Positions 35,030 to 46,020 are shown, counted from the first letter of the stretch. The stretch: DNA of 64,000 nucleotides from Bartonella vinsonii subsp. berkhoffii ATCC 51672 (GCF_902825225.1 NZ_CADEAK010000002.1:124001-188000); one strand, 5' to 3'. Numbers and translations: made by a program. The notes: generated by a model not told the origin, from the sequence alone.

Positions 35030-36189
35030 TGTTCAACAATAAGAAAGGAGATGAGAATAACAAAGGCAGAAAACTTGATGACATCGAACAAAAACACATT
35101 GAAGGTGCCTATGGTAGCTCTGAATTAGGTGCAGAACGCCGTCCAACAGTTCCTGGTGCACGCGCATTATTAATGGTAGGTCTCATTGTTGTAGTGGCAG
35201 TGCCAATTGCTTTGACTTGGAAGGCTTTAAAAATGCGCAATGCCGTAGATGTTGAGGAAGAAAAACCACAACAAACCGTGCAACAAATTATCCCTAGCTA
35301 TACTCCTCGAGTCATAGAAGAGCCTAAGGTTGTAGAAGAGGTAGACAAACTAACAGAAACAGAAGACTCAACACTTGAAATTCCACCAGCTTTGGCAAAG
35401 CTTCTTCAAACAACCATTCCGCCACATCTGCTTAAAGATTCTGAAGAGTTAGCACGCAAACGTATGTTCAGTTCAGGTCTTAACAACGGTGGCGGTAGCG
35501 AAGGTTCGACAGAACATTCAAAAAATAAGACATCTGAAAACGATACAAATAATGGCGTATTATTCGACCAGCTGCAGCCTGTACGTTTAGGTCAATCACA
35601 CGCCGTTCAACTTCATAACCGTGATCTTTTAATTACGCAAGGTACGCAGATAGATTGTACACTAGAAACAAAAATTATCACAACGCAACCAGGAATGACG
35701 ACATGTTATTTAACACGCGATGTTTATTCTACGAGTGGTCGTGTTGTCTTGTTAGATCGTGGTTCTAAGGTCGTTGGTTTTTATCAAAGCGGTATACAAC
35801 AAGGACAAACGCGTGTTTTCGTCCAATGGTCACGTATTGAAACACCCTCTGGGGTTATCGTCAATCTTGACTCACCTGGCACAGGCCCACTTGGTGAATC
35901 AGGTATTGGTGGTTGGGTTGATACACATTTTTGGCAACGATTTGGTGGAGCCATCATGGTGAGCATAATCGGTAATTTGGGAGAGTGGGTAAAAGGAAAA
36001 ATCGGTCAAGAAAATAAGGAAAAGTCACAATCTCAAAATGTGCAAGGCGCTGAATCGGTGGTGACCGACTTTATTCAAAACTCCATTAACATCGCACCAA
36101 CACTCTACAAAAACCAAGGGGAAAGAGTGAATATTTTTGTTGCTCGTGATCTGGATTTCAGTGATGTCTACAGCCTCGTTACACGCTAA
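35026..36189 (+). CDS. trwE: TrwE (VirB10)
   Basis: A 387-aa protein spanning both membranes. Short cytoplasmic part, membrane segment ALLMVGLIVVVAVPIALTW (near 46-64), an acidic/Pro-containing linker (about 75-150), and the C-terminal VirB10 beta-barrel (about 185-387) with IDCTLETKIITTQPGMTTC, YSTSGRVVLLDRGSKVVG and GESGIGGWVDTHFWQRFGGA. Start ATG overlaps the trwF stop after GGAGG. Its end overlaps the start of trwD by 26 bases. Confidence 0.95.
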   Translation: MMFNNKKGDENNKGRKLDDIEQKHIEGAYGSSELGAERRPTVPGARALLMVGLIVVVAVPIALTWKALKMRNAVDVEEEKPQQTVQQIIPSYTPRVIEEPKVVEEVDKLTETEDSTLEIPPALAKLLQTTIPPHLLKDSEELARKRMFSSGLNNGGGSEGSTEHSKNKTSENDTNNGVLFDQLQPVRLGQSHAVQLHNRDLLITQGTQIDCTLETKIITTQPGMTTCYLTRDVYSTSGRVVLLDRGSKVVGFYQSGIQQGQTRVFVQWSRIETPSGVIVNLDSPGTGPLGESGIGGWVDTHFWQRFGGAIMVSIIGNLGEWVKGKIGQENKEKSQSQNVQGAESVVTDFIQNSINIAPTLYKNQGERVNIFVARDLDFSDVYSLVTR

Positions 36190-37225
36190 CCCAATACAGA
36201 AAGATCAAGCAGTTGCACAACTTCTGCAACCACTTGATCATTTCTTAGAAGATCCAAAAATTACGGAATTATCAATCTGTCGCCCCTGTGAAGTATGGAC
36301 AAAAAGCTTGGGGGGGTGGCAAGTGCATAGCGTACCAGAGTTAACACCTGCTTTTTTACAGACGCTTATTACAGCTATTATCGTCTATAACGGTATGGCT
36401 CCCAAAAGCGTCAATTACGTGCAGTTACCTGGAGGACAACGGGGCACGATTATACAAACACCAGCTGTTATCGATGGTGCACTTTCTTTTATGATTCGAA
36501 AACATTCTCTCACGGTTAAAACACTAGAAGAGCTTCACTGTGAAGGAGCATTTAGTGATTTTGTTGATGTGAGTTTTAATAAACCTTCAGAGAAGGAAGC
36601 AAATGATTTACTTTCAAAACAGGATTTCACACGATTAGAGCCATTTGAAGTTCAACTTTTGCAATTAAAGCGTGAAGGTAAAGTTCTTGAATTTTTAGAA
36701 AAATGCGTTCTAAATAAACGCAATATCATCATTGCCGGCAAAACGGGATCAGGGAAAACAACATTTGCCCGTTCCTTAATTGAAAAGGTGCCGGTAGAAG
36801 AACGTATTATTACGATTGAAGATGTCCATGAGCTTTTTCTTCCCAACCATCCTAATCATGTGCATATGCTTTATGGTGATGGAGTGGGACGTGTTTCAGC
36901 CGAGGAATGTCTTGATGCCTGTATGCGTCAATCGCCTGATCGTATTTTTCTTGCTGAACTGCGTGGCAATGAAGCATGGGAATATCTCAATTCGTTGAAT
37001 ACTGGGCATCCTGGATCAATTACAACAACGCATGCCAACAATGCGTTGCAAACATTTGAACGGTGTGCAACGTTGATCAAACGATCGGAGATTGGACGTC
37101 AACTTGATATAGAAATGATAAAGATAGTGCTTTACACTACAGTGGATGTGGTATTATTTTTCAAGGATAGAAAGCTCTCTGAAGTCTTTTATGATCCAAT
37201 TTTTTCTAAATCAAAGATAGTGTGA
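36164..37225 (+). CDS. trwD: TrwD (VirB11 ATPase)
   Basis: A 353-aa hexameric T4SS ATPase. Walker A AGKTGSGKTTFARSL near residues 198-212, the Asp box IITIEDVHELF, Walker B and switch region RIFLAELRGNEAW, and the His box STTTHAN-like GSITTTHANN near 289. Start ATG 36164 (MSTASLHANPIQ) is preferred; an in-frame TTG at 36137 lies deeper in trwE. Last gene of the trw cluster, followed by a strong terminator. Confidence 0.94.
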   Translation: MSTASLHANPIQKDQAVAQLLQPLDHFLEDPKITELSICRPCEVWTKSLGGWQVHSVPELTPAFLQTLITAIIVYNGMAPKSVNYVQLPGGQRGTIIQTPAVIDGALSFMIRKHSLTVKTLEELHCEGAFSDFVDVSFNKPSEKEANDLLSKQDFTRLEPFEVQLLQLKREGKVLEFLEKCVLNKRNIIIAGKTGSGKTTFARSLIEKVPVEERIITIEDVHELFLPNHPNHVHMLYGDGVGRVSAEECLDACMRQSPDRIFLAELRGNEAWEYLNSLNTGHPGSITTTHANNALQTFERCATLIKRSEIGRQLDIEMIKIVLYTTVDVVLFFKDRKLSEVFYDPIFSKSKIV

Positions 37226-37265
37226 GTAAGGTTTTTCTCTGAGAAAGAGCACATAAAACAACAAC

Positions 37266-37295
37266 AGCCGCAACAAGTTGTTGCGGCTTTTTATT
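37266..37295 (+). terminator. Rho-independent terminator of the trw operon
   Basis: AGCCGCAACA (37266-37275) and TGTTGCGGCT (37279-37288) form a perfect ten-pair, GC-rich stem with an AGT loop, followed by a T-rich tail. About 40 bases past the trwD stop. Confidence 0.92.
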
Positions 37296-37541
37296 TGATC
37301 TTTTTAAAACATTCCCTCCCTCTGCTGCTACTCTGTTGAACCGTTCAGGCTTTTACAGCAAAGAAGCAATTAATGACCATCCCTGCAATGGAAGAACAAA
37401 ATCATGCACAAGGTTTTTAGTACATACAATTTTATTTCTTTTAATAATTTTTTTCATTTATTTTTGAGAAATATGGTTTTGAACAATACAAACAACAAAC
37501 AATGCTTAATCATACCCGCTATAGTTGCTATAGAGTCTTCT

Positions 37542-37572
37542 CCTCATATTGGAAAGAAATGAGGCATTTTTT
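37542..37572 (+). terminator. Possible second terminator hairpin
   Basis: CCTCAT (37542-37547) and ATGAGG (37559-37564) pair around an 11-base loop and are followed by CA and six T. No gene directly upstream, so it could end an unrecognised small RNA or be chance. Confidence 0.35.
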
Positions 37573-37963
37573 GTTACCCAAACAAATTTCTTGCACTTGC
37601 TCACAAGCAACAAGAAAATTCAATGATAAAGCAAAAACCGTAACTAACCTAAACATTTATTTTTCATAGATAAACATGAAAGAATGTAAAATGAGCGCCC
37701 ATGAAAATCCATAAAATGAGGTATAATTTCCATGACTGTTGAATTCGTCTAGGATACCAATCGGTTACAGCTTTTATGCACATTCAAGATGTATTTTTTC
37801 AATGAAGGGATTTTTTCTTTAAGAAATAAAGACTTCTTTTTAAAAAATGATAAGTGTTTTTTCATACAAAGCCAATGCTTTTTACAGACTGAATCTTGTG
37901 TCTCATGGCAAAAAACATGCCCCCCTTTTGGTTTTTCCATGCCTCTTATTAACTGGTAAGTTT

Positions 37964-38743
37964 TTAAAGGCGACGTTCAACCATGAGTTTTTTAATCTCA
38001 GCAATTGCTTTAGCTGGATTTAATCCCTTTGGACAAGTTTGTGTACAATTCATAATTGTATGACAGCGATAAAGCCGGAAAGGGTCTTCTAAATTATCAA
38101 GACGCTCACCACACATTTCATCACGGGAGTCAGCAATCCAACGATAAGCTTGAAGTAAAATAGCGGGTCCTAAATAACGATCACCATTCCACCAATAACT
38201 TGGACAGGATGTTTGACAACAAGCACACAAAATACACTCATAAAGACCGTCGATTTTTTGGCGATCAGAGTGACTTTGTAACCATTCTTTTGCAGGTTCT
38301 GGTGAGACGGTTTGCAACCAAGGTTCAATCACACGGTGTTGCGCATAAAAGCGCTTCAAATCAGGAACCAAATCTTTAACAACGGGCATAGAAGGCAAAG
38401 GATAGACCTTAATGGGGTGCTTTACATCATCCATCCCTTTGGTACAAGCCAAGGTATTGGTCCCATCAATATTCATGGCACATGAACCACAAATTCCTTC
38501 ACGACATGACCGGCGCAATGTCAAAGTTGGATCAATATGATTTTTGATAAACAAAAGCCCATCAAGAATCATTGGTCCACAGGCTGAACGATCTACATAA
38601 TAGGTATCTAGATGAGGGTTTTCCTCATCATCAGGCGACCAACGATAAACATGAAATTCTGTCAACCGCGTAGCACCTTCAGGCTTAGGCCAAACTTTTC
38701 CAGTTTTTACTTGAGAATTTTTGGGAAGCTTAATTTGTACCAT
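37964..38743 (-). CDS. sdhB: Succinate dehydrogenase iron-sulfur subunit
   Basis: A 259-aa subunit carrying electrons from the flavoprotein to ubiquinone. The [2Fe-2S] ligands are in CREGICGSC (near residues 80-88), the [4Fe-4S] ligands in [16 protein letters not shown] (near 172-187) and the [3Fe-4S] region in [20 protein letters not shown] (near 230-249). Full length. It starts 15 bases after the sdhA stop, the last gene of a sdhC-sdhD-sdhA-sdhB operon. Confidence 0.97.
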   Translation of the reverse strand: MVQIKLPKNSQVKTGKVWPKPEGATRLTEFHVYRWSPDDEENPHLDTYYVDRSACGPMILDGLLFIKNHIDPTLTLRRSCREGICGSCAMNIDGTNTLACTKGMDDVKHPIKVYPLPSMPVVKDLVPDLKRFYAQHRVIEPWLQTVSPEPAKEWLQSHSDRQKIDGLYECILCACCQTSCPSYWWNGDRYLGPAILLQAYRWIADSRDEMCGERLDNLEDPFRLYRCHTIMNCTQTCPKGLNPAKAIAEIKKLMVERRL

Positions 38744-38757
38744 AATTCATTCTCCCC

Positions 38758-40602
38758 TTAATAAACACGTTTTTTAGGTGCGATACGTTTTAAATCAATA
38801 CCGCCATCTGCTTCAGATGTTAACGGATCAACATGAACAGGCCGATAGCCTAAAGTGACTTTTCCATTTTTTGATAAATGCGAAAGTGTATGTTTACGCC
38901 AATTTTTGTCATCACGCTCTGGATAATCTTCACGCGCATGGGCGCCTCGGCTTTCTAAACGCGCTTCTGCGGAATAGACAGTCGTAATTGCATTGACCAT
39001 CAGATTTTCAAGCTCTAATGTTTCAACCAAATCAGAATTCCATATCAAGGAGCGATCTGTCACTTTGAGATCAGAAAGTTCATCCCAGATTTGGCTTATC
39101 CGCTGACACCCCTGTTGCAAAGAATCTGCTGTACGGAACACTGCAGCATCTTCTTGCATAGTTCGTTGCATTTTCTCACGCAAAACAGCGGTTGGCGTTC
39201 CTCCTTGGGCAAAACGCAAACGATCAAAACGCGCCATAATTTCGTCCACGGCTTTCTCATTCAGAGGAGGAATTTCGGCATCACGATCAATGACTTCACC
39301 AGCACGAATTGCAGCAGCACGTCCAAACACAACAAGATCAATCAATGAATTTGACCCCAAACGATTAGCACCATGGACAGAGGCACAGCCAGCCTCCCCC
39401 ACCGCCATCAAACCTGGTTGAACACGATCAGGCGAATCGGCTGTGGGATTGAGAACTTCTCCATAATAATTGGTAGGAATCCCACCCATATTGTAATGAA
39501 CTGTTGGGAGAATGGGGATAGGTTCCTTTGTCACATCAACACCAGCAAAAATCCGTGCTGATTCAGAAATCCCTGGCAACCGCTCATGCAATATAGCAGG
39601 ATCAATATGGTTAAGGACCAAATGGATATGATCTTTCTTCGGACCAACGCCGCGTCCTTCGCGAATTTCAAGCGTGATACAGCGTGAAACGAGATCTCGT
39701 GAAGCCAAATCCTTAAAGGAAGGGGCATATCGCTCCATAAAACGCTCTCCCTCAGAATTCACCAAATAACCGCCTTCACCACGCGCTCCTTCCGTAATTA
39801 AGCATCCGGAACCATAAATACCTGTAGGATGAAATTGAACAAACTCCATATCCTGAAGTGGCAACCCAGCACGCGCAATCATTCCTCCTCCATCACCGGT
39901 ACAAGTATGCGCGGATGTTGCCGAAAAATAAGCGCGTCCATAACCACCAGTTGCGAGAACAACCATCTTTGCTGAAAAACGGTGTATTGTACCATCATCG
40001 AGATTCCACGCCACAACACCGGTACACACACCATCCGTCATAATCAAATCAAGTGCAAAATATTCAATAAAGAACTGCGCATTATGTTTTAAGCTCTGTC
40101 CATAAAGGGTATGCAAAATAGCATGCCCCGTACGATCGGCTGCAGCACAAGTACGTTGGACAGGAGGACCTTCACCAAACTGTGTGGTATGTCCCCCAAA
40201 CGGACGTTGATAAATTTTACCTTCTTGTGTCCTCGAAAAGGGCACTCCATAATGTTCTAATTCGTACACAGCAGCAGGAGCATTACGCACCAAATACTCC
40301 ATTGCATCAGTATCGCCCAACCAATCAGACCCTTTGACAGTATCGTACAAATGCCATTGCCAATTGTCAGGCCCCATATTGGAAAGTGAAGCAGCAATGC
40401 CCCCCTGTGCTGCAACCGTGTGGGATCTGGTTGGAAAAACCTTTGTGATACAAGCAGTTTTTAATCCTTGTTCAGCCATACCAAGCGTAGCACGCAAACC
40501 AGCACCACCTGCCCCCACCACAACAACATCAAATTTATGATCTACAAAGTGATACGGGGCATTACCTGCTTTAGCACCGAGAGATGATCCTGTATTCACC
40601 AT
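38758..40602 (-). CDS. sdhA: Succinate dehydrogenase flavoprotein subunit
   Basis: A 614-aa catalytic subunit oxidising succinate to fumarate. FAD-binding [12 protein letters not shown] near residues 28-39, [15 protein letters not shown] with the FAD-linking His near 61, substrate-binding [21 protein letters not shown] near 255-275 and the C-terminal [14 protein letters not shown] motif. Full length and intact. Four bases separate it from sdhD. Confidence 0.98.
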   Translation of the reverse strand: MVNTGSSLGAKAGNAPYHFVDHKFDVVVVGAGGAGLRATLGMAEQGLKTACITKVFPTRSHTVAAQGGIAASLSNMGPDNWQWHLYDTVKGSDWLGDTDAMEYLVRNAPAAVYELEHYGVPFSRTQEGKIYQRPFGGHTTQFGEGPPVQRTCAAADRTGHAILHTLYGQSLKHNAQFFIEYFALDLIMTDGVCTGVVAWNLDDGTIHRFSAKMVVLATGGYGRAYFSATSAHTCTGDGGGMIARAGLPLQDMEFVQFHPTGIYGSGCLITEGARGEGGYLVNSEGERFMERYAPSFKDLASRDLVSRCITLEIREGRGVGPKKDHIHLVLNHIDPAILHERLPGISESARIFAGVDVTKEPIPILPTVHYNMGGIPTNYYGEVLNPTADSPDRVQPGLMAVGEAGCASVHGANRLGSNSLIDLVVFGRAAAIRAGEVIDRDAEIPPLNEKAVDEIMARFDRLRFAQGGTPTAVLREKMQRTMQEDAAVFRTADSLQQGCQRISQIWDELSDLKVTDRSLIWNSDLVETLELENLMVNAITTVYSAEARLESRGAHAREDYPERDDKNWRKHTLSHLSKNGKVTLGYRPVHVDPLTSEADGGIDLKRIAPKKRVY

Positions 40603-40606
40603 ACGT

Positions 40607-40993
40607 TTAACCCCCTAATGCAATTTTCAAAAGAGCAAAAATGATGACACCCCCACAAACAAAACAAAACAAAATATTTAATGCTAAAAAGAATATCCGG
40701 AAACCTTCACGTGGAATATAATCTTCAATAACCACCTGCATTCCAAGTTTCATATGATAAAGGACAGAGAAAGTCATCAACCCCATTAAAACAGCCACAA
40801 CTGGGTGTGAAAGCCGCGCACGCATAATGCTATAGTCCTTTCCAACGAGTGAGAGAATAAGAACAATAAAAAAGATCAAAAGCGGTAGATTGATAAAACC
40901 TGTCAAACGCTGCAACCAAAAATGCTCTGTTCCTTCATGGGCACTTCCACGTCCGCGTACTTTTGCAAGTTCTGTTCGAAAATCTTTTTTCAT
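40607..40993 (-). CDS. sdhD: Succinate dehydrogenase membrane anchor subunit
   Basis: A 128-aa hydrophobic anchor with three membrane segments (near residues 32-50, 60-80 and 97-122). The [17 protein letters not shown] motif carries the heme-proximal histidine. With SdhC it holds heme b and the quinone site. ATG 40993 is preferred because GGAGAGGG lies just before it; a GTG at 41005 overlaps that site. Confidence 0.92.
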   Translation of the reverse strand: MKKDFRTELAKVRGRGSAHEGTEHFWLQRLTGFINLPLLIFFIVLILSLVGKDYSIMRARLSHPVVAVLMGLMTFSVLYHMKLGMQVVIEDYIPREGFRIFFLALNILFCFVCGGVIIFALLKIALGG

Positions 40994-41011
40994 AGCCCTC
41001 TCCACCCCCAG

Positions 41012-41413
41012 CTAAACAATGCTATATCCAATAATCCAAATGGCGAAGGTCACAATAAGAGAAATACACACAGTTGCCCACGCAGCCACTGTTGCCTTTT
41101 TTTTAGCCAAAAGGCAAGGTTTTAGATCCCAAACAATGTGACGAATACCGCCAACCATATGATGAACGCCAGCAAGGGTATAAAGAAATAAGATACAAAG
41201 CCCCGGCAAAGATCCATAAATCTCATTCACTGTTCTAAAGGCCTCAGCTCCACAAGCAATCGAAACCAACCAAAGAGCAAGAAAGACGATACCGAAATAA
41301 AGAACCATACCGGTGATACGATGCGCAATGGACATCGCCATTGTGATAGTCCAACGATAAATACTCACATGGGGGGAACGAGGGCGCTCTTTTTTCCTAA
41401 TTGTCTCTGTCAT
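41012..41413 (-). CDS. sdhC: Succinate dehydrogenase cytochrome b556 subunit
   Basis: A 133-aa membrane subunit with RPRSPHVSIYRWTITMAMSI, the HRITGMVLYFG family signature near residues 32-42 and heme-ligand region GVHHMVGGIRHIVWD near 82-96. Three membrane segments. First gene of the operon, preceded by CAGGA at good spacing. Confidence 0.95.
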   Translation of the reverse strand: MTETIRKKERPRSPHVSIYRWTITMAMSIAHRITGMVLYFGIVFLALWLVSIACGAEAFRTVNEIYGSLPGLCILFLYTLAGVHHMVGGIRHIVWDLKPCLLAKKKATVAAWATVCISLIVTFAIWIIGYSIV

Positions 41414-41911
41414 AAAACATCCTGACCTGGTTTTACTGCAACAGCATCATGCGCGATAAGATCCGCACAAAATGACCAAATGCACTCTATTTCCAATTTA
41501 TTTGGCATCTTAGGATGCCAATATTACAGGTCGGTTATCTCAAATAACGGATTAAAGGTCACGCATAAAAAAACCGATTGTTCTACAGATATAAGCTATA
41601 AAACCCGCTTTATCTAATACAATTTTATCTTCACGTCAAAAGTCTAACATCTTTTCTCAAAGAGAAACATATATTTTTTCAAATATAGGCATTTTTGTTT
41701 TTCAATATCAACAACATGTTTTCTGAAGTTTTCAGTTTCAGATTACAGTTATAGTTACAAGAGAAACAGAACACCAAAACTTTGAGAGATTCAACATTTT
41801 CACGTCAACTCAAAGCCTCTTTATGAGATATCACAACAAATCACAAGAGATACTAAAAGCAACGGAAAAGTCGATTTTTCATAAATTCTAGCAGAGGTAG
41901 TATTGAAGCGA
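41414..41911. other. Intergenic region upstream of sdhC and downstream of rplS
   Basis: Nearly 500 AT-rich bases, both flanking genes on the minus strand. It must contain the sdh promoter and the end of the rplS transcript. I find no gene, riboswitch or clear terminator. Confidence 0.4.
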
Positions 41912-42352
41912 TTACTCAGCAACTTGCGTTTCGACATCTAAAGCAACAGCTGTTGCTTCTACACCCTTAGCAAGCTTTTCACCTTTTTTCCGGTAATCTC
42001 TCTTTTCAGCGATACGCGCAGCTTTACCTCTCAAAGCACGAAGATAATAGAGTTTTGCGCGGCGCACTCTACCTCGGCGCACAAGCTCAACAGCTTCAAT
42101 CAAGGGAGAATAAACGGGAAAGACGCGTTCAACACCTTCACCATAAGAAATTTTGCGCACAGTGAAAGTTTCATTCAATCCACCGCCTGAACGTGCAATA
42201 CAAATTCCTTCATAAGCCTGAACACGGGTACGTGTACCTTCCGTCACACGCACCATAACACGGACTGTATCCCCAGGTTGAAAGGCGGGCAATTGGCGTT
42301 TTGCTTCAATTTTTGCACATTGTTCAGCTTCAAGCTGTGCGATAATATTCAT
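41912..42352 (-). CDS. rplS: 50S ribosomal protein L19
   Basis: A 146-aa protein with the L19 core: [60 protein letters not shown] and the basic [15 protein letters not shown] segment. A C-terminal extension of about 25 residues is usual in Rhizobiales. Sits 212 bases downstream of trmD in the conserved rimM-trmD-rplS order. Confidence 0.97.
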   Translation of the reverse strand: MNIIAQLEAEQCAKIEAKRQLPAFQPGDTVRVMVRVTEGTRTRVQAYEGICIARSGGGLNETFTVRKISYGEGVERVFPVYSPLIEAVELVRRGRVRRAKLYYLRALRGKAARIAEKRDYRKKGEKLAKGVEATAVALDVETQVAE

Positions 42353-42564
42353 TTCTTTTATCCTTCATCTTCTTTATCGAACAGTCAGAGCGCTCAACTT
42401 TTACCTAAAAAGCTTTTTCATACAAAGAAAAGAAGTTCTTTAGGCTATGCTTTATGCAGGAGCGAATACACCATTTCTTCATTATCTTGGAACGATAGAA
42501 AACCCTTCACAGAAAAACTCTTGTATAACAGAGAGCCATGCAATACACCACCTTACAACATGAA

Positions 42565-43263
42565 TCAAGTTTTCTGACGATTTTTATCATAACGCGCATA
42601 AAGATCAGGGCGACGTTGACGTGTGAGCAATTCGGCTTGGCTTTGACGCCAATCAGCGATAGCCTTGTGATGACCTGATGTCAACACGGGCGGAATACCG
42701 CGTCCTTCAAAAAGAGCAGGACGCGTGTAATGCGGGTATTCCAACAAACCATTCTCAAAACTTTCACACTTCACAGAAAGTGCATTCCCCATAACGCCAG
42801 GGAGAAGACGGATAATGGCATCCAACAGAACCAGTGCCGCCGTTTCTCCCCCTGAAAGGATATAATCCCCAAGAGAGACTTCTTCTAGTTGTCGTGCTTC
42901 TATCACCCGCTCATCCACACCTTCAAAGCGCCCACAAACCAATGTCACGCCTGATTCACACGCCAAAGAACGGGCATAAGCTTGATTAAAAACCCGCCCT
43001 CGCGGGCTCATCAACAATCTTGGCGAATCATCTGAACAATGATCAAGCGCAGCTGCTAATACATCTGCACGCATCACCATACCCGCCCCACCACCAGCCG
43101 GTGTATCATCAACGCTATGGTGTTTATCTAAAGCAAAATCCCTAATTTGCACTGTCTCCAGTGACCATATCCCGCGCTTCAAAGCTTGCCCTGCTAACGA
43201 ATGCCCTAAAAATCCAGGAAACATTTCAGGATAAAGTGTTAAAATACGTGCTTGAAACTTCAT
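42565..43263 (-). CDS. trmD: tRNA (guanine37-N1) methyltransferase
   Basis: A 232-aa SPOUT-family enzyme methylating G37 of tRNAs reading CNN codons, preventing frameshifts. Motifs: [19 protein letters not shown] at the start, [18 protein letters not shown] near residues 52-69, [13 protein letters not shown] near 110-122 and the knot loop [20 protein letters not shown] near 137-156. Intact. Confidence 0.97.
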   Translation of the reverse strand: MKFQARILTLYPEMFPGFLGHSLAGQALKRGIWSLETVQIRDFALDKHHSVDDTPAGGGAGMVMRADVLAAALDHCSDDSPRLLMSPRGRVFNQAYARSLACESGVTLVCGRFEGVDERVIEARQLEEVSLGDYILSGGETAALVLLDAIIRLLPGVMGNALSVKCESFENGLLEYPHYTRPALFEGRGIPPVLTSGHHKAIADWRQSQAELLTRQRRPDLYARYDKNRQKT

Positions 43264-43505
43264 TCATCCTCACCTTGTATCACAAGCCATACTCCATCAA
43301 CAGGCAATACCAACTGGTGTATTCTCAACGTTATGGTTTTATCCGACGCACAATTTCTCATTTACACTGTTTTACCATATCCCTGCTTTAAAAATTGCTC
43401 TACTTCAGAAGTCCTAAAATATTTCAGGATAAAGTGCTAATAAATCTGTTAGGTAATGTAGTCTTGCCTTCTTTCACTTTCCACTTTCATCATTTTCCTA
43501 CCCCT

Positions 43506-44075
43506 TTATTTTTGCTTCAAGTCACCATCCTCTACAGCATTCTTTTCCTCATCGCTTAAACCAGCAGCAACTGGATCAACAACAAGAAAACCAGAAGGAA
43601 TACAAATTTTTAGAACAGCTGCCTTGCTAAAAGGGATAAACACAGTTTTGCCTGTATTCAGCCGTATTTCAAGCAAATCACCAGCTCCAAAATTAAAAAA
43701 ACCACTCACCTCACCCAAGATTTTACCAACACAGTCTTGGACACAAAGCCCAATGAGATCAATCTGATAAAATTCATCCTCACCCAAATCATCTAGCAAT
43801 TGATCGCGCGTAACATAAAGGCGAACCCCTTTTAAACTTTCAGCAACATTGCGGTCTTCAATCCCTTTAAAATGCACAATCGCATTCTTTTTTTGCATAC
43901 GAAGAGTCACAATCTCATAAGAGCGCCCCATATCATCATAAAGAACACCATAAGTTTTTAAACGCTGTGTTTCAGCACTTAAAACTTTGAGCAAAACGTC
44001 CCCTTTTATACCATGAGGTAAACCAATAATGGCAAGATAGACTTTATTTTTAGGCTTTTTTCTATTATGTTCCAT
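43506..44075 (-). CDS. rimM: Ribosome maturation factor RimM
   Basis: A 189-aa 16S rRNA processing factor. YLAIIGLPHGIKGDVLLKVL opens the barrel domain, and the PRC-barrel half has EDEFYQIDLIGLCVQDCVG near residues 98-117 and the C-terminal FIPFSKAAVLKICIP stretch. It normally follows rpsP directly, but here rpsP lies 16 kb away. Confidence 0.93.
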   Translation of the reverse strand: MEHNRKKPKNKVYLAIIGLPHGIKGDVLLKVLSAETQRLKTYGVLYDDMGRSYEIVTLRMQKKNAIVHFKGIEDRNVAESLKGVRLYVTRDQLLDDLGEDEFYQIDLIGLCVQDCVGKILGEVSGFFNFGAGDLLEIRLNTGKTVFIPFSKAAVLKICIPSGFLVVDPVAAGLSDEEKNAVEDGDLKQK

Positions 44076-44205
44076 ACAAAAATATCATCTCTTCAAAATG
44101 ATTCCCTGAATCTCATAACTTTGCATTAAATCTTGTTGCCATATAAAAATCTTCCAAAAAGACCTTTCTTGGTGACAAAAACAAATGAATAAAAGGAGAA
44201 GTCTT

Positions 44206-45027
44206 ATGGCAAATATTATGCTATTTTACAAAGATATTACCCCAATTAATAAAGTTACCCATAAAAACCTCAAATTTTCTCCTCCAAGTGATATGTCTTT
44301 TGCTAAAGATACCCATTGGATTCCTTTAGCAAGCAGTGAATATTTTCAAGCTGCTCTAGACTATCCTATTTTGTTTATGTGCGCAGAAGATGAACAAAAG
44401 AAAAAGCACTATACATCGGCTGCTCTTGTAGGTCTTTCTAACGACGAAAATGATTACATTACCTCTGATAAAAATTGGGAACGAAATACTTATGTCCCCG
44501 CGTTTGTCCGTCGTTATCCTTTCGTTCTTGCACAACTTCAAAATGAAAAAGAGCTTTCTGTTTGCTTTGATCAACAATCAGGCATGTTTAATGAAGTTGC
44601 CGGAACAGAACTTTTTAATTCGGATGGTTCTATTTCGCCTTTTATGGAAGAGCGTATTCATTTCCTAGAAAGCTTTAAAATTGCTATGGAAAAAACCACT
44701 GAATTTATTAACGCCCTTGTGGAGATGAACCTTCTAAGCCAAAAGTCAATCAATGTAAAAAATGATCAAGGTCTTTCAGCACAATTAGAACATTTTTGGG
44801 TTGTTGATGAAGAAAAACTGAACAAACTCTCTGCAAATCAACTTGCTAAACTCCATAAAAATGGCTTTTTAGGGTTAATCTTTGCGCATCTTATGTCAAC
44901 GCATAATCTTTTAAAAATACTCTCTTTAAAAGGCGAAAAGCGCGTTGTAAATAACGAAGAGCTACAACAAAAGAAAAATGGTAGCTCTGAAAGTGACACA
45001 GTGAAAAAGAAAGAAACCCTCAACTAA
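44206..45027 (+). CDS. SapC-family protein
   Basis: A 273-aa protein with the SapC family pattern: MLFYKDITPINKVTHKNLKF, a central FVRRYPFVLAQ near residue 100, CFDQQSGMF with AGTELFNSDGSISPFMEERI near 128-155, and LSANQLAKLHKNGFLGLIFA near 228-247. SapC-like proteins are found near surface-layer or peptide-resistance functions, but the biochemical role is unclear. ATG 44206 is chosen after GGAG. It ends two bases before the XerC-type gene, suggesting an operon. Confidence 0.75.
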   Translation: MANIMLFYKDITPINKVTHKNLKFSPPSDMSFAKDTHWIPLASSEYFQAALDYPILFMCAEDEQKKKHYTSAALVGLSNDENDYITSDKNWERNTYVPAFVRRYPFVLAQLQNEKELSVCFDQQSGMFNEVAGTELFNSDGSISPFMEERIHFLESFKIAMEKTTEFINALVEMNLLSQKSINVKNDQGLSAQLEHFWVVDEEKLNKLSANQLAKLHKNGFLGLIFAHLMSTHNLLKILSLKGEKRVVNNEELQQKKNGSSESDTVKKKETLN

Positions 45028-45029
45028 GA

Positions 45030-46007
45030 ATGCCCACAAAAAAAGACGGTAGAAAAGGTAAAAATGTCTTCCTGATTCCAGCGAACCATGCCATTTTGAC
45101 CGCAAGGAAAAACTGGTTAGATGGTCTTGTACAAACACGTCGCATGTCCAAACAAACTGCACAAGCTTATGAGTGTGACACAAGACAGTTTTTGTTTTTT
45201 CTCTGTCAACATTTAGGGTATGAGCCAACTTTTAATGATCTTGCCAATTTGCGCGTTCTCGATTTACGCGCTTATTTGGCCTATCGCAGAGCAAATAACA
45301 TAAGCGCCCGCTCTTTAAGCCGAGGGATGGCGGGTTTACGCTCTTTTTTCAGATATTTATCACGCGAAGGGATCGTCAACGTCCCTGCTGCTAAGCTTAT
45401 CCGAACCCCAAAACAGCCAAAATCGCTGCCAAAACCTTTGGCGATAAAATCCGCTCTTCATATCGTCAAACAAGAAAATCAACAGGAAAATGAAGCATGG
45501 ATTATCGCCCGCAATGCTGCTGTTTTGATGCTTCTTTATGGCTGTGGCATGCGCATATCAGAAGCTTTAGCGCTCACACCAGAACAATTTTCTGATCCTG
45601 AAAAAAAAAGCTTGTTTGTCACTGGAAAAGGTCAAAAAACACGCCTTGTTCCTCTCATAAAAATTGTTTACGAAACAGTACAGAATTACCTCAAATGCTG
45701 TCCCTATCCTTTAGTGAACAACCAACCCATGTTTCGTGGTGCACGAGGCGGCCCTTTGCAGCCAGCCATTATTCAACGAGCTGTTCGAAATCTACGTGCA
45801 AGCCTTGGTTTACCAGAGACAGCGACACCTCATACCTTGCGCCATTCTTTTGCCACCCATCTTTTATCCCGTGGGGGAGATTTACGCACCATTCAAGAAC
45901 TTCTTGGTCATGCCTGCCTCTCCACTACCCAAGCCTATACCCATGTTGATACAGATCGCTTATTAGAAATTTATCAAAAAGCACATCCTCGCTTTGAAAA
46001 AACTTGA
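45030..46007 (+). CDS. xerC: Tyrosine recombinase XerC
   Basis: A 325-aa site-specific recombinase for dimer resolution at dif. The N-terminal SAM-like domain (about residues 20-125) includes MSKQTAQAYECDTRQFLFFL. The catalytic domain has Arg in GCGMRISEALAL near 175, Lys in VTGKGQKTR near 202, HTLRHSFATHLL near 270-281, and LLGHACLSTTQAYTH with Tyr near 306. It would work with a XerD partner and FtsK. The choice of XerC over XerD is by overall resemblance. Confidence 0.9.
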   Translation: MPTKKDGRKGKNVFLIPANHAILTARKNWLDGLVQTRRMSKQTAQAYECDTRQFLFFLCQHLGYEPTFNDLANLRVLDLRAYLAYRRANNISARSLSRGMAGLRSFFRYLSREGIVNVPAAKLIRTPKQPKSLPKPLAIKSALHIVKQENQQENEAWIIARNAAVLMLLYGCGMRISEALALTPEQFSDPEKKSLFVTGKGQKTRLVPLIKIVYETVQNYLKCCPYPLVNNQPMFRGARGGPLQPAIIQRAVRNLRASLGLPETATPHTLRHSFATHLLSRGGDLRTIQELLGHACLSTTQAYTHVDTDRLLEIYQKAHPRFEKT

Positions 46008-46020
46008 ATGGAAAAGCAAA

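Larger units (their letters stand above)
37226..37963. other. Right border of the trw island, no gene seen
   Basis: About 740 AT-rich bases between trwD and the convergent sdhB. Apart from the trwD terminator and a second hairpin at 37542-37572, no coding frame, tRNA, integrase or direct repeat that could mark an island junction is recognisable. Confidence 0.45.

Noticed and set aside
37749-37940. Reverse 63-aa frame between trwD and sdhB
   Set aside because: Lys/Phe-rich low-complexity translation without ribosome site or family resemblance.
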